Assembly (NCBI GenBank): GCA_021234535.1
Contig: CM037841.1
Location: 10,932,825 to 10,996,824, forward strand
Length of the DNA stretch: 64,000 nucleotides
Reading direction: 5' to 3'
Origin: Stichopus chloronotus
Lineage: Eukaryota > Echinodermata > Holothuroidea > Aspidochirotida > Stichopodidae
The translations under genes and the position numbers were made by a program. Every line of letters starts with the position of its first letter. The stretch's first letter is position 1. Below the pieces are notes generated by a model. That model was not told where the DNA came from. It ran no database searches and saw only the letters and a program-made list of their open reading frames with translations. This document shows, piece by piece, positions 1 through 12,300 of the stretch.

Positions 1-296
1 ATGAAACTTCTACAAAAAAAATAATTCTGCACTTTCAAAGAAATAACATCAATTGTAGCATTTTGTTGACAATTATTGAAGATTTTACATGTAGAAGGAA
101 GCTTTAGCAATTAGCAAAACAATTTGTCTGTTTTTATCTCATCCATGAATATCAAGTTTGTTACTAAATTTCCTGCCAGACGTTATCACAGTACACATGA
201 ATCAATGATGAGCTACAAGATCAGTAGATCACTAATGACAAACCCTAATTAGTGCTTCTATTGATACTTAAAATGTTCATACAAACAATGCTCACC

Positions 297-327
297 TTAT
301 GGATGCTGTTCAGGAGCTACTTTGTTC
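297..327 (-). CDS. prom1: Prominin exon 25: candidate last coding exon and stop
   Basis: The acceptor TTCTTTTGCAG is preceded by a strong T-rich tract. Only the phase-2 reading set by exon 24 stays open, giving ENKVAPEQHP then TAA at 297-299. All other phases stop early, so this can only be a terminal coding exon. One base after the stop lies GTGAGC, which looks like a donor and may start a 3' UTR intron. No AATAAA-type signal was seen between 1 and 296, so the transcript probably continues outside the window. Confidence 0.6.
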
Positions 328-3300
328 CTGCAAAAGAACAAACAAACAAAAAATTGTGAAAACGAAACACAAAAGTCTCATTAACTCTATCATAAAACAC
401 ATAAAATTAACACAACAGTGTCTATTTTGTTAGCCAATCATAATGGGTTTGCAGAACTGATTGAGGTTGAGGTTCATTTGGATCAATCAAAATAAGCACC
501 AACAGGGAGAAAAAAATGATGACCAATGATCACACAGTTTTCAGACAATGTAGTACTGAACCATTCTAATACATTGTCCACAACAATCATTTGCAGACAC
601 TGTAGGACTAAACCATTCTGATACATTGTCCACCATTGTCATTTGTGGACACTGTAGAACTAAACCTTACTGATACATTGTCCACCACTGTCATTTGCAG
701 ACACTGCAGAACTAAACCGTTCTAATATATTGTCCACCACTGTGGTTTGCAGTACTGAAGTATTCTGATACATTGTCCACCACTGTGGTTTGCAGTACTA
801 AACCATTCTGATACATAGCTTATATATCAAATAAACTTTGAATTTGCATTATCAAAGAACTAAAATGAAAGATGAGACATGGAGATACGATTAGCAGGAA
901 AGCACCACATGTCGAGTAGATATACTACAAAGCAAACATACATATTAGTACTACAGGGTAATTGTTATATGTGTGCCAATCTGTATGGGACTTTTGGTGC
1001 CTTCCTTATACTAAGACACCAATTAGAATGGAGTCATTTGGTTCTTTGCTTTTGACAGGTTCCAAAGTTCTGTTTACAGTTCTTGAGATGCATCCTACTA
1101 AAAGTCGTGAACATTATGCTTTTATTAATGTGTGAACGTCACAGCCAGAACCCAAAGGTTTCTGATGTAAACTGGACACCAAAATGTCACTAAGCAGCCC
1201 ATTTAGGATTTTCCAATTTGAAAAATAAACCCAAAATGTTTATCTCTTGCGGAATCTTTTCTCAGACAGATATATGCAGGCATGTTATGCTTCCTGGAAA
1301 CAAAAGTAGTATATTATCAATGGTGGGATACAGCTAAAATCATAAATGTGCTTTTTTTTCTTACTTGTAGTTGCTTTTCTTGGTTTTTCTTTCCATCAAA
1401 TACCATGATGTAGCAGTCAAACTGATTAAGTTGTTGAAGTAATATGAATGTAAACAGAAAGGGCAGATCCACAGAGACTAGTATCAGAAACTATGTACTG
1501 TCTACCTCACATAAAACCTACCGCTAAAAATAGCTAGGTATCCAGGTATATAGTAAAATGGGGAGATGGACATACATACAGACAGATGGACAGAGAAACA
1601 GCTAAGTAAATACACCTATATTCAGGTATATAGCTAAATATGTAGTGAGGCAGAAGGACACACATACAGATTGATAGAGAGACAGACAGATAAATAACTA
1701 GGTAGATACACCTTCATGCAGATATGTATCAAAAAAATGTAGTTAGGCAGATAAACACACATTAAAGACAAACAGACAGATATATGGCTAGATAGACACA
1801 CCTATATGCAAGTACATAGCTGAATTGGTAGGCAGATGGACATACAGATGATTGACAGAAAGATGGATAGATGGACAGAAAGACAAACAGCTAGGTAGAT
1901 ATACCTATTTGCAGGTAAATATCTAGATAGGCAGATGGACATATGGTGGACAGACTGATAGATGGACAGACAAATAGCTATGAATATTAATGCACCTATA
2001 AACAGGTATAGAGCTAAATAGGCAGATGGACAGGACAAGCTCATACATGAAAATGCAGTTAGATTAAATCATTAAATCGGATGAATTTGCTGGACTAACA
2101 ATGTATTTAAAATATATTTGAACTGTTAATAAGTATCAAACAATCAAGCATAATACAGATCAACACTGGTGGAAGATAAATAGCAAAATAGTTTGCTGCA
2201 TTACAGGAGGACAACTGTATTTTCAAAGAAGAAAATATTTCTTCAAACAAGAGTTCAAAACTACGTAATTCTTAAGTTTCAATACAATTTAACAGACGTT
2301 ATTATTTCTATTACCACAATCAAATAATCACAAGGCACTGACATTAATATTCCTTTTGGGCCACTGCCAATTGTTAAAGGTGGAAAGAGGTTAATGAGCG
2401 GCATAGTCACCAGTATCGATATATGCAGCATTGACGGTATAAGCAAAGGCAATGGTACATACGTGCATGCATGTTAAACTGGCATATATCTATTCGCCAA
2501 ACAGAAAAGAAAAAGAGGATTAGATGAGAAGAATTCAGTCTGTCCATATCAAGACACCAGACCATGCAGAGGTATAAAAAAAAAGGAAATGTTAGAAATT
2601 TAAGAATCGTGCATGCTCATGCGACAACAGCAGACATACTCGCCTAGATAGGAGTCAGCGCTAACCATGCAAGAAGGAAAATGAAAGCAATTAAAATATT
2701 CATTGTTATGCTAATATGTCAGAAGGAAGAAAATGACCTGCAGATGAAGAAACAAGCTGCTGCTACAGCAGTTCATAAAAAGTAAACTAAGTTTCCGGTT
2801 TTCATTTTGGAAGAATGAATTGAAACACAAATTCACAACAAATACACACGAGTAACAGTGAGGAACTAACAATAGAAGGACTGTAGCTTAAATCTTAGCA
2901 CAAGAGTCAAGTAAAGTTAGAAATGCCCAGGAAGAAATTGCCAATTAAAGGCCAGAAGTTATTTCTTTTCAGTATGAAAAGAAAAATAAGTTGCATTGCC
3001 ACAAATTCTAGTTACTAATGCTTTTTTATTTGTCATACAGTTAAGGGAATTTTTCAGAGCTAAATTTCATGTCTAAATTTATTTTAAAGAAACTGGACAA
3101 CAAGGTCTTCTGGAAAATCCCTGGCATTAAAAACCCATGTATTAATTCTTAACCAGTGACTGTTGATTGCTGCACAAACAGCTAATATTTGATAGCAAAT
3201 CAACGCGTGATGCCAACGATGCAAATTACACCATTTACACCGAAAGTTCTGAAAAATAATATTTTGTCTGGACATGCCTGTGGTGGACTAAAATATTGGA

Positions 3301-6300
3301 TAAAGATCATTTTTCATGAAAATTCAAACGATTAATCACAGAACAATTTAATTTTAATGCCAATGAACATTCTAAGATTTCACTTCCCCTTGTTTGCTTC
3401 AAGTCTACTTTGAGAAGGTAAAGTGTCGGTTTCAACTTAGAAACAAAAAGTTGCAACAATTGAAGGAAAATACCCCAAAATGTTCAGAATTATGTCACTG
3501 TGTGCTCTGTCAAACAATGCATAAGATACATCCTACTGGACTCTTTCATGTGCTGCTATTGATCAGTGCTAGAGATAAAAAAATCACAAGGAGAAAAATT
3601 AATGGTGCTAAAGATTTTAGAGAAGGGATTAATGAAAAGAAGAAGAGGGAGTTGGTTTCAGAGCTCACAGATACACTCACACTATAAAGAGGCAAATGCG
3701 TTGACATTTTCACTAAAATCAAAAGCTACAACACAAGGTGTAATCACAAACACTGGATGGGTGAGGGCATATGATACTTACTCTGTAAGAGGGTACCCAT
3801 AATTTCTGCAAATACAAAAAAAAAGAAAATCAAATTTAGATCACAATCGTCATGACCTATTTTTAAAAGAGAATTTGGGTCTTAATACAAAAATTGAATG
3901 ATTTTTTCATAAGACACACCTCTTTCCATCTTTCCCACATCTTTCCTACATTTTTCAAATTCTGATCAATGTGTTCACTGCATATTCACATGATCTGGTC
4001 TGGAGAAGATTACATTTAAGAAGAAAAAACAGTTCGCCCTTCAGAGATTTAGGTGCAGGGAACAAAATTAACCATTAGGTTTGACACAAGTAATTCATGA
4101 AATAAATCAAGTATCTGGCTCTGAGTCGGATGGGGGGTGAAAGGGGAGTATCATGGCTTACAAGCACAGCAAAACTTAACCATTTATGTTTGACGCAACT
4201 CACAACATACTTCACGTACCTGGATAGGGGGGGTTGGTGCCATGTAGGGGGATCCCCAGTTAATGATACAGCAAACTTGAATAAATTTAAGACAATAAAT
4301 GCCACAGCAACAACTTACTGATCCTCAAAACCGATGTCCTTCTTCATTTTTCGGTAATATTTGGCAGATTTGACACCAAATGCAAAGGTGAAGACCATGG
4401 TGATACAGCACAAGCCAAGACAGTACCAGAAACCATTCTGAAAAAAAATAGAACCAATCGGTCCTGAGAGGGGTTGCCATGGGGACTAACAGTCTGTAGA
4501 CCATTGGTCTATTCTGAGTCAGGAAGATGTAAGTATATTTAAAATACATCTTCAAAACAATTTTGCCCTTGGACATAACCTAATGTAAGAATTAACTCCA
4601 AAGATTTTGGTTTTAACGTGATTCAAATGATTCAAAAGCATTAAGTGACAGTAAACTTAAAACTGAATGCAAACCTCCCCCCCCCATGACTCCAAGGGAA
4701 AGAGAACCAATTTGTAAATATCAACATCTGGATGGATGAATGCAGCCCCCAGAGGGGGGCAACCAACCGGTTGACGGTGAGATGCAATCAAATTAAAACC
4801 TTCATCCCAAGATTTTGAGCTCTTTAACACTTTCTGACTTATGGAGGGAACAAAAGAACATTCTCATAACAATTGAAATTTTCTTGAGAACATTTATCCT
4901 TGTAGATCATTGTTAGCTAATTGTCTTTGATACAAACCCAAACACTAGAAAATGTGGTTACGAACATGACAACGACTCACTGTTCATAACTGTTCCTGCA
5001 GCAGGTTATTTTTGGAACGGTCTAGCAGTTACCTGGTTAACAGCGCCATTGTAGGCTAATGGGATGGCTCTTTATGTACAGGTATAGGTACGATACGATA
5101 GTTGCGTGATATTGTAGAGGTGTGTGTATCATATACAGAGCGTTTGTAGTCTTCTCAGCGGCAGAGGCCACATGAAGGGCAGGGAAGTGTAATAGAGGTA
5201 GCGTATGCAATGCACGAAAGTAAACAGTCACCTGCATGTTATACTTACTGTTATGACTTACTGAAGTCGTTATTTGTTCCTTTGTTTGTTCTTAATTTGC
5301 AAAACAATAAAATAGATGACTGCCAGAATAAAAACCAGTTTAATTAAATCATATCACTGCCAAAATTTACCAAAAAATCTTGTTCCTGTCTATACGATTT
5401 GCGCAACACACTGAGATCAATTGTAGAGCAAACCCACTCAGAATCAATAAACATTAAACATAGGAACTGCCTCTCGAAAACGAGAAGTGTGCCATGACGA
5501 CATGGACAGTAAAATAAAGCCCATTGCACTTACGAATGCTTGCACAAATCCAACACACAGGGTATTCACTGATGATGAATAGAGGTTGTAGACTGGGAGA
5601 CATTTTCCAACTTCATTGCGGATCTACGAGAAGGAAAGGCGTAATGAGTCGCTAGACGGATAATGGAAATCAATGACAGACACTTGAAATGCCTATGACA
5701 ATTTGAGGATCATCAACTGCTGAACATGTGGAGAACAAAAAGTAATACCAATTTATAACCGAGAGATCAGATTAAGTCTTAATTTCATGATAGCAAAGCC
5801 ATCCGTTTTCACAAAACAAGAATTTCACTATCTCTAATCAGTGTTTACATTTTCACACCTCGATTTCAAAGTCGACCTAGAAGCACCGCGTAAAACAACA
5901 GGGATGATGGCCTCATCAAAATCTGTATCAACACAAAGTTTGAGAGACCTTCCCATCTTGATATGATGTGTTTCCCAGTCAAAACATTACTTTGACACAA
6001 ACAAATATGCCTTGAACAAAGGCATGTTAAAAAAAAAAAAAGGGTAAGTGTTTCACTTTAAATGATATTTCCCAACATCTGTATACCGGATTAAAGGTCA
6101 AAAATATGTTGATAAGCTTTACAATGATAAGGTATAAACAATACTGTTTCCTCTTAATATCAATAGTGGCAGTTTCCATTCAATAAAGAATTGGAAAGAT
6201 GAAAATATTCACGACGCATCGACGTTTTGAAGCTCACTGAATGGGTTAAACACTTTGAGAGACATAATTGAAGATTTCAACAGAATTTTACTAACATTTT

Positions 6301-9300
6301 TACCATATAAACTGATGCATTGTTGAGGTGCACGATCAGTGACTAATCTTACATCTATTTTTAAGCCACACAACTGTCTCATATGTGGTCTAGCTATTGT
6401 GGATACAGGTTGTTTATTTAAGCATTACATATGGATAGGCCCCATAGCCAAGCCAAATTCCTGGGAATGGACCAAACTAGAAATAGGGCATTAGCCCAAC
6501 AGCACATGAGACATAACATTCACAACTTTTTCCCACACCGAAAAACTTCTAGGAGGCAGAAACATTTTAAAGGGGGGGTAGCCCCAACTGTCCCTCCCCT
6601 TGATGATGGGTCTGAGATGGAAAGGTGAGACATTAAACATAGACATACCTGGTTCTCTATGTATGTGGCAAACTGGTAAGGGTATCCCATAACACGATCT
6701 TGATATTCTATGACATTCTGCGGAGTGAGATAATTATTACGTGAAAACATTTCATGAAATCCTGTCAGGCAAAAGCAGTCACTAATATAGCATTTTATAT
6801 CAAAAAAAAGATTAACCAAAATGGCAGCTAAATACAACTTTCTACAGAAAGTGTTTTTTTTTAAACAAACATTTGAATGCATTAGATTAGACCTATTTGA
6901 AACCAAAGCCTGTTTGCACAAAGAATTTCTTACTCTGCTACATCCATCTATTAACCAGCATGAAAGCACCACTCCATCTTGCTCCAGAAACAGAGTCAGA
7001 CCAAGTAACAGAAAGATCTCTGTCCAGTGATGTCAATCACAAGCTGGTAGCAATGGATTTTTCAAATTAATTGTGTGTGCACCTTACATGCAAAGAACAT
7101 CAGCAGTGAGAAGGCAATAATGGGGTTTTCCACAGATAGCATACTCAAAAATTTTACTACAATCAAAACCACCCATGAGGACAATTTTTGGAGTTTCTCT
7201 AGGACTACAACTCTGTGAATGTGAATTACTAATGCTACCCCAACTCTCCCTCCACAAACAATCCATACTTTGTGTTTTTATGTTCATAAAATATGGTAAA
7301 TCTCGTGGAACACTGCATTTAAAAATGTAAGGATAAAGAAATGGTAACATAAGTACCAAAATGAATGCGACAAACATACCTTACATATAGGACCAAACAA
7401 TGTGACTAACATTCATTTCTCTGAATCAAACTCCTATAACTTGCAGTATATTTACCTGCTGTGAGCACAAAACTACCAGATAAATCACAAGAATCTCTTC
7501 ATGAATAGATACCATTATTTAACTGCTGTGTGGTTGACTCTACAAAACCAGGGAGTGACAAAAAAATACCTTACACTTCTGCATCACGATAACCCAATCG
7601 TGCAGAAAACAAAAACAAAATAATAACAAAAACTAGTAAAAAATAAACAAGGTGGAGGTGATGTTCAAATAAAAAAACTCACCGACTGAACCAGAGACAC
7701 AGCGTTGTCATCAAGGTAATCCTGTGCAGCATCTGCAGCATCTATTGTAGTGTTGACAATACTCTGGGAGAAGAAAGCAGAATCATCTGTCAAATACATC
7801 TTAAAACCGTTAGGTCACGTATCAGGAACTAATGGTGATCAGGTTAGGCTTTAAATGAGGTAAAGTATCTTTACCACACATTTAGGTGCAAGCACTATTG
7901 GCTCTAATAAAACATCAACTATTTCTTCCTACCCCTTCCGAACCCCAAAAGTTAAGCGATGCAGATGAATACACAGATCTGTACACTCCCACTGAGCCAC
8001 TACAGTGCGACAGTGTTGCAATGACCTCTCAATTTGGGGCACTGATGTTTGGGGGGAGGGGAAATAAAAAGAGATGTTTTCATTTGTTCTTACAATTAAT
8101 GCTATTGATATTCATACTGAGTAAATGTTTCTTTAAATTCAATATTTTGTTCCAATGGATATTTCCATAGAGTGAACAACGACACAGGTACACACATCGG
8201 AAATTAATTCAAGGATTTGGAAGATGTCTATGGATTCAGTCAAATCTGTAATACCAGAGGATGTAGCAATGACTGATTGAGAGTAAAATTTATACCAGTC
8301 AGGTAATGTAAAACTTACATCAATTAATACTACGACATTTAAGCCAAGATTTTCAGCCATGAAACAAAGATGCATTGCAACTTACATCAATATTACTGGT
8401 GTAGTTGGTCAGAATGTAGACCTGTGATTTCAAGGTGTTCTGTGAAGGAAACAAACAAATAAGAAATTTTAAAAAAAAAATCACCAGCAAAAATCTTGAT
8501 CATTCTGCAAGTAAAAAGAATCCCTCAAATACATCAAACATGAAATATATGAACACAGATAATTCTCAAGTAACTATGCTGTCAAAATGTCACATTTTGC
8601 AACTTTTGTCTGTAAGCAGCTATGAATAACTATTATACAGTCACATAGATATGGAAAGAGTATCAGGGTTCCCCCATCCCGTGCACCTTCCTCCCCCCCC
8701 CTCCTCCTGAAGGACCAATGCAAAACAATATAATGGCCACAAACATAACATAATGATTGCTAAAACTTACATATTTGACCTACAAACTTTTCATTATTTT
8801 GCATCTAAAGATGTGATATGCATTTTTGCCACCAACAAGCACATTACTGTGTCTCCTCATATCCTCCCCCCTGGTTATTTTCACACACCCCCCCTTCCAG
8901 ATCCCAGGATATCACAACTTTCCTCATCAATATCCCACAGCCTATCAGATAAGCAGGTTAGACTAAGAGTTGCCTTGAAAACTGATCATCATACTTACAA
9001 GAACTTCATTTACAGTGACTCCACAAATTTTTATTGCGTCAGTGTTCTCACAAAATGACTAAAAGCATAAAAACCGTGCTTATGAAATATGCTGGGAGGA
9101 TTTGCTGTATTTTGGTACTTTATTAAATCTATAACTTCAACAGTTGTGGTACTAAAAACTCATCTGAACAGCTGAGCAAACACACTTTCCCATTATCTGA
9201 CTGCAAAATGCATTTTACCATTGATTTTTTACTCTAAAAATTACATATAGATTACAAACCATGTCAAACTAACCAGCTTGTGTTGATCCATACAAGTGCC

Positions 9301-12300
9301 TTTGTGCATTTTTGCACCTAATCTGCAGCTTTCCACAGAACCTGCAAGGCTTTGTTGATATGTGACAACCCAAACAAAGATAGTATCATTGGCTAAAACA
9401 ATTTTACTGGGCAAGAGTGTAATTTTTTGATACGATTTTGACAGTCTTTTATCATGTGAGTTGAATTTATCCTCAGTGTAAGAACTTTCCAAAATTTTAG
9501 TTAATCCAATCAAACCTTTACTGATAAGTTGATGGTTGAGATGTATTGTTACAGTTTTAATAATACTTCAGGAATTTGAAACGGATACCAAAAAAAAGAC
9601 TCTTTTAACATGTTGTACTCATCATTGCTAGAAGTGCTAGAACTGAATACTAAAGTAACAATACCAACATGTGAACATGTACCATCGGCAGTACTAGTGC
9701 AATGACTGTCATTTTGATATTCTATAAACAATACCACATTTTTATGCAACAGTTTTGTTTAATTGCTATAAACTCTGTAATAATTGCAAATGCATCTTAG
9801 AAAACATGTTTCAAGAGAAATGAGGAGTAATATCCCTTGTATTACAATAAAGAATTACTCTTCCCAAATTTACCTTGGTACTTATGAAAGGATCCATGTA
9901 GGTTGTCTGGATGGTGTCCAATTCATCTGCAAGGTTTTCGATAGCCGTTGCATCAGATGCCTGTCAAACATAGAACAAAAGCCGATTGATCAAATACGAG
10001 GGAGAAATGACGACAATTTCATCTGAAGATTGACAGTCAGATCCTCTTCATGTCCTACAAGTACAAAATGGGTAATCTGTGTCAATTAATTGATGACTAG
10101 GTTTCTTATATTTCTTTGCAATATAATTTTGGGAAAAGTCACTATGAGTACATCCTGGATAGGAATTTTGCAAGAAATTGAAGTCAGTGAAGCAAGAAAT
10201 GTGTTTTTACTCAGCCAGGTACTACTATTCCCTGGAGTCAAGTGTAAACAATCTGACTACAACTGACTGACTTTAAAGCTGGCTGTTTTATAGAGCCTAA
10301 GTTAGTATTAGTGTGTTGACATCCGGTGAGATAAGTACGATAAGCTGACAGCTTTGGTTAATTTGCTGATCATGAGATACCAAAAAAGTTTTGTATTTAC
10401 CAGGTCTAACCTTAATGAGATATAACTGTTCTGAACACATAATGGTGCACAAATTGAAGGGTGCTGATAACACAATAATAAAAATTCTAGACCTAATACT
10501 GCAACTTGGTCCCTTATGGTGTGTATACCATAAACTATTGACTTAGTCCTGCTTCATTTCAGTGTGGTCAGCAAGAAAACGAGAAATGGTGGGACACAAC
10601 CTGAGGATATATCATGAATCAATTGGTTGAAGACTCACCGGAGTAATGGACGCAGCAGCCGTCCTCATCGCAGCTGCCAAAACGGACAGGTTGTTGCCAT
10701 CGTTTACATCCTTGGTAACGTCTTTATCAAGCTGTCAATTAAACACCAAAATCATGTCGTTATTATGAGGGCATTTGAGGTTAAGATGCAACATTCCAAA
10801 CTACACGTAATATTCACAGTTTTGCTGAATAACATACATTACAACTTACTTCATTACATCAAAATCAGAAACTGCTTCCAGACTATATCATCTGAAAGCC
10901 ATACACTGATACAAGTATTGCTAATGGCTGATGTTTAAGTTGTAATCCAATATTAGGGGAACTCTGCAAGCCAAAAACAAATCCCAGGAACTCTCATCAC
11001 AAAGTAATTTTGCTCTTCAGTGATTGATAGTTGTAGTGATGTGGAAATGTAGTTCTATCTTGCCTCTCCTACTTGGACACTCCCTCACTCACACAGTGTG
11101 CATCCTTTACTTTAATTAGTTGTCTCGCAGGGCCTTCCATAGCTACCTTGCAAAGGGGTCCAAATGTTGCCATTTTGGCATTCCATAGGTTGATACACTT
11201 TTTTTGTTAGACAGGGTGTGGACAGCCTTGGTATCTGTTGGCAGGAAGTGACTCATCAAAGAACCACCCAGGTTGTGCCTGGCACTGTGGAGCACATGGC
11301 CTGCCTCTCTACACTGCATCATTTTAGTGCACAGGAGGAGAAACTAAAGTAATCCTGGGAGAATTGCTCTGTTTTGTAGGATTTAGCAGCGTTATGGGAG
11401 GGATAACTTTGTTGTGGTATCACTGTGGGGAGTAACACTCGTACCTCGGGGTTCCCAAGGAAATACTGTGATCAGTACTTTGTAATATTATGGAGCTGGT
11501 GATGGGGCTGGGTTAGCCATGTGGCTTGCTGAGTCTCTCTCTTCACTCCTCTACTACTCTCTGACCAGAGAAGGTGCTGTTTTTTTACAACTGTGTCAGC
11601 TGGGAGAGGAGGAAGATTTTCACTCTTTGGTGGCATTGGTAGGCGTATGGCGGGGACTAGTAGACCATTCCAGTGGTGGGCATGACCTTCGTGTAGTTAT
11701 TATTGGAGCATTGGGCTGGGGCTGTCTGATGCCTTTATCATTTTCCTTCGAAGTGGCGAGAAGTTAATACAGTAAACGGGCAAACTCAACAGAGCTGTTG
11801 TTGTCGTCATTTGGTTGATGTGTATCCACTGCCACTCCCCTCCCAGCAGCGCAAAGTCCCGCATCGCTTCAAATGGTGTCAGAAGTGGGATAGCGACTGT
11901 TTGTGTTTTCCTGTTGACTTCATTTTTTACCTTGTACTCATGTTTTGCATTCAATGTTTGTATTTTGTATTCACATTTGGAGACGTATTATTCACCGTGT
12001 TGTAGGCCTTCACTGCGAAAGCGGGGAACTCATGTGCAAGGACGTGATCGAATGCCTTCCGTTTTCAAGTGTCACGCACACAGTCAAAATTGTTGTTGTT
12101 TGAATTACTTTACCATCGGGACCATGATAGTAATTGCGGGGAACTTGTCGTAAACTGGAATTTTGACTGTGTTGGCGTTCCCTAGTGGTTACGTAACTGT
12201 TGATTATTCATCCTTTTTTTGCACGTATATGGATAGTGTTACACTGTATAGCATTGTTTACTTCAGTTTATCTCCGGCCGTTGTATCGTTTGGCTGGCGA

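Larger units (their letters stand above)
328..3781. other. Intron 24 of prominin, with two minisatellites
   Basis: Non-coding. It contains the 52-bp tandem repeat at 545-820 and the 95-bp GACA/GATA-type array at 1530-2040, listed separately. The remaining sequence is AT-rich. Small open frames here are short and show no codon or domain signal. Confidence 0.7.
3806..10638. other. Introns 17-23 of prominin (short introns, no recognised element)
   Basis: Introns at 3806-4318, 4438-5533, 5624-6648, 6718-7682, 7764-8385, 8440-9873 and 9961-10638. I see no coding or RNA gene and no clear transposon. There are C-rich simple tracts near 4675 and 8690. Two loosely similar blocks of about 110 bases at 4060-4175 and 4176-4275 (AACCATT..GTTTGACRCAA) may be an old duplication. 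Confidence 0.6.

Noticed and set aside
1802..2044. 80-residue Leu/Ser/Ile-rich minus-strand open frame
   Set aside because: It is the translation of the GACA/GATA minisatellite.
5026..5060. Extra prominin exon between exons 22 and 23 (CAG|GTAACT donor)
   Set aside because: Exon 22 joins exon 23 in phase and matches vertebrate spacing; adding this segment would disturb the last membrane segment.
6520..6972. 150-residue minus-strand open frame
   Set aside because: It only overlaps prominin exon 21 and runs through its splice acceptor and donor into intron sequence; the exon call explains the conserved part.
11874..11900. Possible tRNA-Leu gene on the minus strand
   Set aside because: Only the last 15 tRNA bases plus CCA are present; no T-arm, anticodon arm or D-arm follows, and animal genes do not encode CCA.
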